In this document: positions 1-5,793 of the stretch, in pieces | Layout: every line of letters starts with the position of its first letter | How positions within the stretch are numbered: position 1 is the first letter of the stretch | DNA from: a virus | Reading direction: 5' to 3' (one strand) | Virus record (IMG/VR): IMGVR_UViG_3300025418_001202 | Coordinates: 1-25,355 of that record | Length of the DNA: 25,355 nucleotides | Made by a program: the position numbers and the translations under genes | The notes under the pieces: model-generated | Database searches by the model: none | Told to the model about the DNA's origin: nothing | What the model saw: only the letters and a program-made list of their open reading frames with translations

Positions 1-104
1 GGGGAGTTGAGTGTAGATTAGATTGTATTTTTAGGTCAATTTAATCTAACCGATTGCCTGAGACGCTACTAAATACGTCGTTTGGTCAAATTTGATTTTA
101 CTTT

Positions 105-126
105 TGGTGCCTCCGGCGAGAATCGA
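105..126 (-). other. Candidate phage attachment (att) core resembling a tRNA 3' end
   Basis: Read on the minus strand, this 22-bp stretch looks like the last part of a tRNA gene: T-loop-like TCGATT, the 3' half of a T stem (CTCGC), a 3' acceptor strand (CGGAGGC), a discriminator A and CCA. The 5' half of the T stem (GCGAG expected) and the rest of a tRNA are absent at higher coordinates, where phage sequence starts. That is the pattern expected of attP, or of the displaced-fragment end of a prophage, for a tyrosine integrase that uses a tRNA gene. The rest of 1-177 has no gene. It holds an imperfect AT-rich inverted repeat (about 15-24 and 39-48) that could be an integrase arm site or nothing. 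No integrase is inside the window, so the assignment rests on the tRNA resemblance alone. Confidence 0.45.
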
Positions 127-177
127 CAGCCCCGATTTTATTGGCTCTTAGGCCGAATGGGGAAATTTTGGGGAGTG

Positions 178-441
178 TCAATCAAATCCAGCCAGCCGAT
201 CGATTTCCAAAATGGGAATCATGCCCACCGAATTCAAGCGAATTGAGCCGTCCCTGACTCGTCGAGAAACTGTTGTTTCGCACAAACCCAACATTTCAGC
301 GGCCTGCTTTTGCGTGACGCATACCGGCCTTGGTTGACCTGTTTTAGGGAATTTTCGGATAGCCTCGGCAACAGTTTGACGCGCCACGTTCTCAAGCATT
401 TCGTTCAGCTCATCTTTGCTCAAAGTAACGACTTGATTCAT
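178..441 (-). CDS. Small helix-turn-helix DNA-binding protein (possible excisionase)
   Basis: This is an 87-residue protein with a coiled, charged N-terminus followed by a MerR/excisionase-type helix-turn-helix in the second half (QKQAAEMLGLCETTVSRRV, then a wing ending in ...PILEIDRLAGFD). The fold is the one used by Xis-like and helix_turn_helix_17 proteins to bind short operator sites. ATG at 441 is preferred over the in-frame TTG at 444 because it overlaps the upstream stop as TGATG. It is the last gene of the leftward operon and lies next to the candidate att core, so a role as recombination directionality factor is plausible. This is inference; it could equally be an operon regulator. 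Confidence 0.7.
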   Translation of the reverse strand: MNQVVTLSKDELNEMLENVARQTVAEAIRKFPKTGQPRPVCVTQKQAAEMLGLCETTVSRRVRDGSIRLNSVGMIPILEIDRLAGFD

Positions 442-722
442 CAAAAATCCTTTAGCGCATAGTTGAGGAAATCGCGGAGCTGCTTGGCTTCATTAATTTC
501 CAAATAGCAACCAAACACATGATCAACGTAAGAGATAGTGTTTATTTTTACTTCATCGTCATCTTTGTGCTTTTTGACTTGGATTAGCAGAGCCTCGTCA
601 TCATCAGCATGCAACCCAATACGAAACTTTAGGCCGCACTCGGAACGAAGATAAGGGTGAGGTTCGTCAGACGAAATCTCTTCATGGTTCGTTGTATCAA
701 AAGAAATTGCAGAATAACTCAT
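441..722 (-). CDS. Hypothetical acidic phage protein
   Basis: This 93-residue protein belongs to no family I recognise. It is acidic, with runs such as HADDDEAL and KKHKDDDE, and has no membrane segment or cysteine cluster (only two Cys). The alternating hydrophobic pattern in the middle (LKFRIGL, ALLIQVKK, VKINTISYV) suggests a small beta-sheet domain, followed by a C-terminal helix (EAKQLRDFLNYAL). A good ribosome site (AAGGAG) sits eight bases before the ATG. It overlaps its neighbours by 1 nt and 4 nt, so it is almost certainly translated within the early leftward operon. Confidence 0.7.
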   Translation of the reverse strand: MSYSAISFDTTNHEEISSDEPHPYLRSECGLKFRIGLHADDDEALLIQVKKHKDDDEVKINTISYVDHVFGCYLEINEAKQLRDFLNYALKDF

Positions 723-991
723 GTGTTTTTCTCCTTGAGCTTGGCTTCGATTGCACGAGCGATTACATAGATATAGTCATCAGCCGTTTGCATGTCCTCA
801 AATGGCGCACTATTGGCGGCGTTAATTATTTCGACATCCGTCAACCCTACCCATTGACACTTTAAGTTTCGATATGCCTGACTGTATTTACTGTTACCAG
901 TGGTAATAAATTCGTGACAAGGGGCGCACAAAGAACCAAAAAACACACCTTGATGATCTTTGTTGGTGCAGTTCTTAACGATACATTTCAT
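719..991 (-). CDS. Small zinc-ribbon-like phage protein
   Basis: This is a 90-residue protein. The N-terminus carries C3, C8 and a CAPCH motif (C22, C25, H26), a likely zinc-binding knuckle. The C-terminal half is helical and ends in a short pattern (YVIARAIEAKLKEKN) that is common at the C-terminus of small early phage proteins. The function is unknown; a nucleic-acid- or protein-binding adaptor is a guess. Strong ribosome site AAGGAG precedes the ATG, and the gene overlaps the upstream stop as ATGA, so it is part of the coupled early operon. Confidence 0.72.
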   Translation of the reverse strand: MKCIVKNCTNKDHQGVFFGSLCAPCHEFITTGNSKYSQAYRNLKCQWVGLTDVEIINAANSAPFEDMQTADDYIYVIARAIEAKLKEKNT

Positions 992-1359
992 GCGTTTAAC
1001 TCCTTGATCTTGGCCTGAACAAGTGCACCAAAAAACAATACGCCTTCAGACTCCGTAAATTTGTTTTTATCGACCTCGTGAATCGTTAATTTGAGCAATT
1101 CTTTAAATTGGTCAACTGATAAATCAATCCATTCTTTGCGCGAGTTTTCTTTTGGCTTGGATAATTCAATCGCCGCATTTTGCATTTGAAAAAGACAATC
1201 TTTGAGGCGCTTTATTTCTGCTTCAAAGTCTGGCTCAGTTTTCGGCTCAGGCTTGGCTAGCTTTGCCTCATACTCAGCGCGAGTAATAACGATACGGTCA
1301 ACCTCAACGAAATTGCCTGATTTGAATTTATCGTGAATCAACTGGGATAGTGTGCTCAT
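988..1359 (-). CDS. Hypothetical early phage protein with coiled-coil centre
   Basis: This 123-residue protein has no recognised family. Residues about 45-65 (FEAEIKRLKDCLFQMQN) are predicted by eye to form a short coiled coil, preceded by a Pro/Lys/Glu-rich linker (KPEPKTEP). The C-terminal part (VDQFKELLKLTIHE, then FFGALVQAKIKELNA) is helical. An N-terminal stretch (VDRIVITRAEYEAKL) resembles the start of several phage early proteins. It has ribosome site AAGGGG and 4-nt overlaps on both sides. Confidence 0.7.
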   Translation of the reverse strand: MSTLSQLIHDKFKSGNFVEVDRIVITRAEYEAKLAKPEPKTEPDFEAEIKRLKDCLFQMQNAAIELSKPKENSRKEWIDLSVDQFKELLKLTIHEVDKNKFTESEGVLFFGALVQAKIKELNA

Positions 1360-1724
1360 GCTGTCATCCCCTTACCAATCTCAGCGGCGCACCTAACGAT
1401 TGCTCGGCGGGTTGCACTGTATGGGTCGTTACTTACACGTTCAACCTTATACTTTTGTCGGTAATTGTCTTTGACGTCAAAGTATCCGGCATATATGGCT
1501 ACGCCGTCGTCCTCCCCCGTGTAAAAGTCAATACTTAACTTCACCGCCAGCCGCAACGCATCGCCGTCATCGGTTAGTGGATTCCATAATTCAGTCCAAC
1601 AGTGGTCGTTTGGCGGCTCACCGACAGATTCATAATAAAACCAATTGCCGCTCTCAAAACGACCTTGATCGAACGGTTGCCCTGCCGCCTTAGCCGCATA
1701 CTCTAATAGTTCTTGGTCAGTCAT
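1356..1724 (-). CDS. Conserved phage hypothetical protein (WNPLTDDGDALRLAV type)
   Basis: This 122-residue protein matches from memory a widespread family of small phage and prophage proteins. Its hallmarks are a WNPLTDDGDALRLAVKL segment in the middle and ATRRAIVRCAAEIGK near the C-terminus. The biochemical function of that family is, to my knowledge, unknown. The C-terminal helix is basic and could contact nucleic acid. Ribosome site GGGGT precedes the ATG, and the gene is coupled to both neighbours by ATGA overlaps within the leftward operon. Confidence 0.78.
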   Translation of the reverse strand: MTDQELLEYAAKAAGQPFDQGRFESGNWFYYESVGEPPNDHCWTELWNPLTDDGDALRLAVKLSIDFYTGEDDGVAIYAGYFDVKDNYRQKYKVERVSNDPYSATRRAIVRCAAEIGKGMTA

Positions 1725-2332
1725 TTCGTTACCCCAAAATTAAAAGCAATTAGCTGACAAAACAGGCGATATTGTTCCAGATATTCTTGGTTGTTTTTAT
1801 GGGCTTCCTCAATAGCGTCTGAAAATTCTTTGACTGTCCCTGAAAAACATCCACAATTAACCCTAACGCCGATTTTTTTATCAATATGTGCAGTTGTAAA
1901 TCGGCCAGATGATTTAGAAGGTCCAATTTGTAATATATCTGCGGATTTCAACACCTGAGCATCACCGGACACCCACGCATCACCGGACACCCACGCATTG
2001 CCGGACACCCAAGCATTGCCGGACACCCGAGCATCACCGGACACCCGAGCATTGCCGGACACCCGAGCATTATCGAACACCCGAGCATCACCGGACACCC
2101 AAGCATCACCGGACACCCACGCATTGCCGGACACCCGAGCATTATCGAACACCCGAGCATTATCGAACACCCACGCATTGCCGGACGTTGACAGGTTTTT
2201 TTCTGTTTCAATATACCCGCCTAAATCACCAGCAGCCACCGAAGAAATTGCAACTAAAGCACGTATTCGATAAAGTGTTTTATCTCCCAATTGTTTTGCA
2301 TCGTTTGCAAGCAATTCATATTTTTCGTTCAT
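1721..2332 (-). CDS. Hexapeptide-repeat (left-handed beta-helix-like) phage protein
   Basis: This is a 203-residue protein. Residues 1-48 form a conserved N-terminal cap (YELLANDAKQLGDKTLYRIRA, then GDLGGYIETEKNLS) seen in phage proteins of this type. Residues about 50-127 are thirteen tandem six-residue units of the form [S/F][G/D][N/D]A[W/R]V. The last ~75 residues are non-repetitive. Six-residue periodicity with a small residue and an aliphatic residue per rung is typical of stacked beta-helices such as the LbetaH fold. No catalytic function is evident. Ribosome site GAGGTG supports the ATG. Repeat number is probably variable because the DNA repeats are nearly identical. The other two readings of the repeat are also open and should not be annotated. 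Confidence 0.8.
   Translation of the reverse strand: MNEKYELLANDAKQLGDKTLYRIRALVAISSVAAGDLGGYIETEKNLSTSGNAWVFDNARVFDNARVSGNAWVSGDAWVSGDARVFDNARVSGNARVSGDARVSGNAWVSGNAWVSGDAWVSGDAQVLKSADILQIGPSKSSGRFTTAHIDKKIGVRVNCGCFSGTVKEFSDAIEEAHKNNQEYLEQYRLFCQLIAFNFGVTK
1952..2185 (-). repeat. Thirteen tandem 18-bp repeats inside the hexapeptide-repeat gene
   Basis: The tract is exactly 13 x 18 bp. Units alternate between an SG[N/D]A[W/R]V type (ten copies, DNA core around gcattgccggacaccc or gcatcaccggacaccc) and an FDNARV type (three copies, gcattatcgaacaccc). The units run directly into one another with no spacers, so this is a protein-coding minisatellite rather than a CRISPR array. Confidence 0.95.
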
Positions 2333-2577
2333 TTCGTCACCTCGTCTAGTCTATATAAAGGTATTACATAAGTATTGGATGGGCAGTCTTGTACATATAA
2401 CTCAATGGAATCTTCCATCCATGCAACGGGCTCGCTTGGTTTGAGCGATTGAATCGTGGCAAGTGCCTTTACCCAATTTGACCAAGGTTGTTCTTTAAGC
2501 AATTTAGAATCTTTTATTTCTTGAAGCGCATCCTGAATCTGCTTGATCTGTTCCTCGCTGATTAGTGCGTATTTCAT
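2329..2577 (-). CDS. Hypothetical early phage protein
   Basis: This is an 82-residue protein. ATG at 2577 is chosen because an ideal ribosome site (GGAGGTG, six bases away) precedes it. The longer reading starts at TTG (2622) and would have to translate through that site. The N-terminal half is helical (EEQIKQIQDALQEIKDSKLL). The C-terminal half carries EPVAWM and IPLYRL, signatures common in small early proteins of beta- and gammaproteobacterial phages of unknown function. It overlaps the next gene as ATGA. Confidence 0.75.
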   Translation of the reverse strand: MKYALISEEQIKQIQDALQEIKDSKLLKEQPWSNWVKALATIQSLKPSEPVAWMEDSIELYVQDCPSNTYVIPLYRLDEVTK

Positions 2578-2618
2578 GGTTTCACCTCCGATATTGGCTA
2601 ACGATTCACGACAATCAA

Positions 2619-2933
2619 TCAACAGGTCACGAACGGCTTCATGTCGAGGGCGTAGAGCTTTGTGCCAATATGTTTATCCATACGAAAAGCATTACCTGAT
2701 CCGTCATGCATAAAAATTTGACCAGCTTCGTTTCGTGAAATTTCGCAAACAGGTTTCATATCTCGCAGCGCACGGGCGGCTTCGAGGGCTTGAGGCAATT
2801 TGCAACCGGGGTGGTGCCCTGAACCAAATTCAACTCCACAGCACGTATGGTAGGAATATGCATGCGGATCTGTTGCATACATTTTGCAGCTTTGTTCAAG
2901 TGCTTCAATAATCAAATCGAGTTTGTCTTTCAT
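2619..2933 (-). CDS. Hypothetical early phage protein with a Cys/His cluster
   Basis: This 104-residue protein has an N-terminal helix (LDLIIEALEQS) followed by a Cys/His-rich patch (HTCCGVEFGSGHHPGC, about residues 30-45) that could bind a metal, then another helix (LPQALEAARALRDM). The C-terminal part ends in KLYALDMKP, a short pattern that recurs at the C-terminus of several small early phage proteins. I know no function. Ribosome site GAGGAA precedes the ATG. Its stop lies 41 bases before the preferred start of the following gene. Confidence 0.72.
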   Translation of the reverse strand: MKDKLDLIIEALEQSCKMYATDPHAYSYHTCCGVEFGSGHHPGCKLPQALEAARALRDMKPVCEISRNEAGQIFMHDGSGNAFRMDKHIGTKLYALDMKPFVTC

Positions 2934-2936
2934 GGC

Positions 2937-3257
2937 CTATTCCTCGATCTCAAGAGGCCATGCTTTGTTGCCGATGCGACTAGAGCCTGCGTAACGATTC
3001 GCTTCATCTTCTGTGTGGTAGATATAGCCATCAGTACTGTAATCTAGATTTATATTCAGCCACACGTTTCGTTTTTTGGGTGCCATGCGAAGGTCATCCG
3101 CCCATCGTGTGTAATACAACACGCCGCATCCCTGAATAACATATTCGCCAAGTCTATTAACGCCGATGAAATGGACAGCTTCTTTCAAGTGCATGTCGTA
3201 AACCGGATCGCCAGCTTTGGCGCGTTCTAGGTTAAAGGGCTTTAATGATTCGCTCAT
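2937..3257 (-). CDS. Conserved phage hypothetical protein (KPFNLERAKAGDPV type)
   Basis: This 106-residue protein begins with LKPFNLERAKAGDPVYD, the opening of a common family of small phage proteins with an SH3-like beta pattern (usually '...F(N/D)LE.AKAG.PV.T.DG'). The middle is rich in aromatics (VLYYTRWADDLRM) and the C-terminus reads KAWPLEIEE. The function of the family is unknown to me. It has ribosome site GAGGAA and is separated from neighbours by only 3 and 7 nt, so it is in the same transcript as them. Confidence 0.75.
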   Translation of the reverse strand: MSESLKPFNLERAKAGDPVYDMHLKEAVHFIGVNRLGEYVIQGCGVLYYTRWADDLRMAPKKRNVWLNINLDYSTDGYIYHTEDEANRYAGSSRIGNKAWPLEIEE

Positions 3258-3264
3258 TTCTTCC

Positions 3265-3525
3265 TCAACTCAAAAAGTTAAATTCTTTTAATCTGATCTT
3301 GGCGTGAAACTTGCCGATTCGAATATCGGCAAAATCACCCTGTACCGTCCAGCATCCCTGCATGCGTGAATAAAACGTATCTTGATAAGCGATAAACTTT
3401 GTCTTGGTCCTGCCGCATCTTGAATCGGTTAAAACAATTTTTACGCCTAGGTAATCGGCCTCACCGATCACCGCGGCGCTACAACTTCCAGATAACAAGA
3501 ACATCAATAAAAGTTTTTTCATCAT
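3265..3525 (-). CDS. Small exported protein with signal peptide
   Basis: This 86-residue protein starts with a clear Sec signal peptide: MMKK, a hydrophobic core LLLMFLLSG, then SCSAA, with probable cleavage after CSA (about residue 18). The SGSC segment is only a poor lipobox, so a lipoprotein is less likely. The mature part (about 68 residues) has two cysteines (C37, C58) that could form a disulfide in the periplasm, and a basic, beta-rich sequence. No ribosome site is obvious in front of the double ATG, in contrast to every other gene in this operon. Instead the self-complementary block 3526-3704 lies immediately upstream and could control translation. Function unknown; an envelope-acting early protein is possible. 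Confidence 0.65.
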   Translation of the reverse strand: MMKKLLLMFLLSGSCSAAVIGEADYLGVKIVLTDSRCGRTKTKFIAYQDTFYSRMQGCWTVQGDFADIRIGKFHAKIRLKEFNFLS

Positions 3526-3704
3526 TCAACTAGGTTGTGAGCCGCCTCGCATAAAGCAGCGTTTGTTACCCAAGGAGACAAAATCTTTAGGCGGCTAAGA
3601 CCTGTTGCGGCTCACATGAAAATGTCTCAATACTTTCATGTAAGCCCTCGGACTTTCACCGAGGCTGCGGATTTGATCGCTGGTAACGCTATGCAATAAC
3701 TCTG
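3526..3704. other. Self-complementary non-coding block, possible structured or antisense RNA
   Basis: No gene of normal size fits here, but inverted repeats are dense. TGTGAGCCGC (3536-3545) pairs with GCGGCTCACA (3607-3616). The overlapping AGCCGCCT (3540-3547) instead pairs with AGGCGGCT (3590-3597). GCATA (3549-3553) and GTTACC (3565-3570) pair with TATGC (3690-3694) and GGTAAC (3682-3687). ACATGAAA (3614-3621) forms a hairpin with TTTCATGT (3634-3641). CCTCGG (3646-3651) forms one with CCGAGG (3659-3664). One segment with two mutually exclusive partners is the logic of antisense-controlled phage leaders such as C4 of P1/P7 and CI RNA of P4, though no family match is established. A 27-codon plus-strand frame (3616-3699) without a ribosome site is a weaker explanation. 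Confidence 0.4.
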
Positions 3705-3824
3705 CTAAATTTCTTTGTCATGAAACCTCGAATCGCTCACATGATCTTCTCCTTCAAATTTCGCGCCGTAAATAGCGAGACGACGCACTCCTTCAAATAC
3801 GACTGCAAAGACTAAAGGGGTCAT
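3705..3824 (-). CDS. Possible 39-residue protein overlapping the winged-helix gene
   Basis: A short reading frame starts at ATG 3824 inside the 3' end of the winged-helix gene (32-nt overlap) and ends at 3705. It encodes a basic/aromatic peptide including FEGVRRLAIYGAKFEGEDH and ending DSRFHDKEI. The composition looks protein-like, and the gene order with short overlaps matches the rest of the operon. However, there is no convincing ribosome site, so translation would have to be coupled to the upstream gene. A longer in-frame extension upstream is probably just the shadow of the winged-helix gene. Confidence 0.35.
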   Translation of the reverse strand: MTPLVFAVVFEGVRRLAIYGAKFEGEDHVSDSRFHDKEI

Positions 3825-4092
3825 GCGCTCGGATAAGAAAATCGACCGAGACTTTTTCAACCGGTTCGGCTGCCTTTTTGACAGGCTCAACACTTGCACC
3901 AGTCGCTTGGAAATAAACGATTTGGGCTCGCTTAGATCCAACTACCCACCGACGCAACAGGCCTAATTCGATCATCTGCTTTTTTTGTAAATCAATCGAT
4001 TTTCTGAGCACGCCAATATGCTCTGCTATCTGGTGAGCGGTTCTTGGTTGTTCGCAAAACTTCAATATCTTGTCGCGTTGGCTTGGTCTCAT
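3793..4092 (-). CDS. Winged-helix DNA-binding phage protein
   Basis: This is a 99-residue protein. Residues 1-60 form a winged helix of MarR-like topology: MRPSQRDKILKFCEQPRTA, HQIAEHIGVLRKSIDLQKKQ as the helix-turn-helix, then LGLLRRWVV as the start of the wing. A charged linker (EPVKKAAEPVEKVSV) leads to a short C-terminal motif (HDPFSLC) that I associate with a common family of small phage regulators. Ribosome site GAGG lies six bases before the ATG. It probably acts as an early-operon regulator; its target sites are not evident. Confidence 0.72.
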   Translation of the reverse strand: MRPSQRDKILKFCEQPRTAHQIAEHIGVLRKSIDLQKKQMIELGLLRRWVVGSKRAQIVYFQATGASVEPVKKAAEPVEKVSVDFLIRAHDPFSLCSRI

Positions 4093-4170
4093 GTTGGCCT
4101 CGGTTAACGTTGACTGGGAACTTTGCTTAAACTGTTGGCAGTGGCTTTGTTTAAAATATTTGCCCGCTTT

Positions 4171-4356
4171 TTATTTCGAGTTTCCCGACGAGAGCAGCGC
4201 CTCTAATGCGGCTGCGTCCCACAAAAGGCGGCGATTCGGCAGCTTTATGGGGCGTAGCCCTAGGTAGTGCCCATCGCGACAAAGTGCGGCGCGAATTGTC
4301 TGAGGCTTGATTTTCAGGTGCTCGGCTAACACCTCGGTTGATAAACGTGTTTGCAT
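4171..4356 (-). CDS. Small helix-turn-helix DNA-binding protein
   Basis: This 61-residue protein has a MerR/AlpA-like helix-turn-helix: LSTEVLAEHLKIKPQTIRAAL, followed by a beta-hairpin wing (LGLRPIKLPNRRLLW) and a final helix (AAALEALLSSG). ATG at 4356 is chosen because GGAG sits six bases upstream; the longer frame starts at TTG 4368 and overlaps that site. It is the second of three small HTH proteins in the left operon. It may control excision or early transcription. Confidence 0.72.
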   Translation of the reverse strand: MQTRLSTEVLAEHLKIKPQTIRAALCRDGHYLGLRPIKLPNRRLLWDAAALEALLSSGNSK

Positions 4357-4406
4357 TTCATGCTCCAATAAAATTAAAATAAATTACGTGCGATCTTTCT
4401 AAATTA

Positions 4407-5018
4407 TTAAATTGATAATCTGCGGACCGCGCGAGCGCGCCACTCAGCGGACTTGATGTCGCTGCTCTGGTAGCCATCGCCGAAACCCTGATACCAAGCG
4501 TCGTAGGAGTTCGAAGCGTGCTGCGTAGACGACCAGTAGCACCCCTCTTCAAAAGCCTCGCTACCGCCCGTCTGAAAAACCTTGGCAGGCGTTTGAACTG
4601 GCAACTCAGGCGCGTAAGGTCGAGTTGGGTTGACGGCTGAAAGATTAATACCTGACCGAGCCCAGCAAGAATTTTTCCAAGTGCCGGGTTTCAAGTTCCG
4701 GTACAAGATTTCAAGTTCGTCTTGCGACGGCAAATACCAATCACTAGTCTCACCAATCGTTAAATCAAGCGCCCATTGAGCCAGCTTGCTACCAGCTTCT
4801 GCCATGGCTTGCGTATTTGCCACCCCGTCGAAGTAAGATTTTGCGCCAGTTACATCTTTGTTCCGACCGTTCCACTTCTTTCCTAAGCACTCGCCCAACG
4901 ACTTGGGAGCGACGATCAAAGCAAAAATTTGTTGATCAATCAAAATACGGCCGGCATAGAATCCGCCTCCCATCGAGGTGCCCAAAATGGGTGCGATTTC
5001 TGTTGTTGATGATTTCAT
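4407..5018 (-). CDS. DUF1566 (Lcl-type, C-type-lectin-like) protein, possible hypervariable ligand-binding protein
   Basis: This is a 203-residue protein. Numbered from ATG 5018, the N-terminal part (GGGFYAGRILIDQQIFALIVAPK) is a beta-rich start. WYLPSQDELEILYRNL (about 94-109) and CYWSSTQ (about 160-166) are the hallmarks of the DUF1566/Lcl domain, which has a C-type-lectin-like fold. The C-terminus ends in WRARAVRRLSI. In this fold the loop between WSST and the final R-x-R-x-V-R strand is the variable face in targets of diversity-generating retroelements, and here it is rich in Asn, Ser, Tyr, Asp and Gly. ATG 5018 has ribosome site AAGGAA; the in-frame start at 5051 is a TTG. The gene sits between DNA-binding proteins and the exonuclease/RecT pair, an unusual place for an adhesin-like fold. 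Cellular role unknown. Confidence 0.7.
   Translation of the reverse strand: MKSSTTEIAPILGTSMGGGFYAGRILIDQQIFALIVAPKSLGECLGKKWNGRNKDVTGAKSYFDGVANTQAMAEAGSKLAQWALDLTIGETSDWYLPSQDELEILYRNLKPGTWKNSCWARSGINLSAVNPTRPYAPELPVQTPAKVFQTGGSEAFEEGCYWSSTQHASNSYDAWYQGFGDGYQSSDIKSAEWRARAVRRLSI
4422..4520 (-). other. Candidate variable region with GC-rich end in the DUF1566 gene
   Basis: Codons 178-203 of the full frame (4443-4520) are mostly of the NNY type (CAC, AAC, TCC, TAC, GAC, GGC, AGC, ATC and similar), broken by constant Q, W, K and E codons. That is what A-directed mutagenesis of AAC/AAT codons leaves behind. The segment ends in a GC-rich run (4422-4442, 18 of 21 bases G or C) encoding the conserved R-A-R-A-V-R, placed like the initiation-of-mutagenic-homology element of known systems. 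There is no reverse transcriptase and no template repeat in this window, so this is a hypothesis. Confidence 0.3.
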
Positions 5019-5040
5019 ATAAATTCCTTTTGTTACTTTG

Positions 5041-5793
5041 TTAAAAGTCAATGTCCGTTAAGACTGGTGCATGGCTAAACGTCATGCGTCGATAAACCTC
5101 TCGGCAGCGATCAACGTCACCGCCGCAATACGTGGCAACATCGGCAACTCGCCCGGCCAAAACAAAGTCGTAAACTTTGCTGCCATCAATCTCGTCGCCA
5201 ATCTCTGAACCCTTGGTGGCGATTCCAAGAATTCTGCAAAGTTTGTCCAGGCTGACCATCTTCCCGACACCCGCCCATTGAGTCATCGTGTCGTAAACGT
5301 CCTCCCCCCATGGCTTGGCGTTAAACGGAATAATTGCTGGCGGTTCGATGCCAAGCAAAATTGACCGATGAAAAATAAACCTAAGGTCAAAGCCAACAAT
5401 GTTGTGACCAACAAAGACGGGCGGCCTATTTGACGTTGTGTTGTATGAGTCTTTGATAATTGAAAACAAGTCAGTCAGAATTTTTGGTTCCGCGCTTTTC
5501 CAATCTTCGCTATATAGGTTGATCGGCGCATCGTCACCAATAGCGATCGATGCAGAAACAATCTGCCCATACGCACCGTCAAACGATGTTTTGCGGTGGC
5601 GCTCGTCGATTGCGGCATCTATTTCTGCCATTTTTTCTTCGACATACGAATTGATCTTTTCTTGATCTTTGTAATTGCCCGGTGCCTTGATTGCGGCCTT
5701 TTGAACTGCGGCATCCGCCTGCAGCGCACTCATTACACTTGGGTGCTGTCCGGGGATCGTTTCAATATCTAAAAAATATGGGATTCGTTTCAT
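5041..5793 (-). CDS. DEDDy-type 3'-5' exonuclease (PolB exonuclease-like, PF10108 type)
   Basis: This is a 250-residue protein. It has all motifs of a DnaQ-like exonuclease: Exo I FLDIET (D9, E11), Exo II VGHNIVGFDLRF (N131, D136), and Exo III YCGGD (Y222, D226), which makes it the DEDDy subclass. The overall pattern fits the predicted 3'-5' exonuclease family related to the PolB proofreading domain. It probably trims 3' ends of DNA during phage recombination or repair. It overlaps recT by 4 nt, so the two are made together and probably act together. Ribosome site AAAGG precedes the ATG. A PolB-like exonuclease instead of RecE or lambda Exo is less common as a RecT partner. Confidence 0.85.
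   Translation of the reverse strand: MKRIPYFLDIETIPGQHPSVMSALQADAAVQKAAIKAPGNYKDQEKINSYVEEKMAEIDAAIDERHRKTSFDGAYGQIVSASIAIGDDAPINLYSEDWKSAEPKILTDLFSIIKDSYNTTSNRPPVFVGHNIVGFDLRFIFHRSILLGIEPPAIIPFNAKPWGEDVYDTMTQWAGVGKMVSLDKLCRILGIATKGSEIGDEIDGSKVYDFVLAGRVADVATYCGGDVDRCREVYRRMTFSHAPVLTDIDF

Noticed and set aside
1952-2185. Direct repeats that could suggest a CRISPR array
   Set aside because: The 18-bp units are contiguous without spacers and encode an in-frame protein repeat; no cas genes are present.
1998-2273. Open plus-strand and alternative minus-strand frames through the repeat
   Set aside because: They stay open only because an 18-bp unit without stops repeats; they lack ribosome sites and run against or across the clearly coupled gene.
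4407-5018. A complete diversity-generating retroelement in the window
   Set aside because: No reverse transcriptase-like frame and no second copy of the GC-rich end or loop sequence was found on either strand; only the target-like gene is present.
4817-5044. Plus-strand frame opposite the DUF1566 gene
   Set aside because: Antisense shadow: basic, low-complexity composition, no ribosome site, and the minus-strand gene is well supported.
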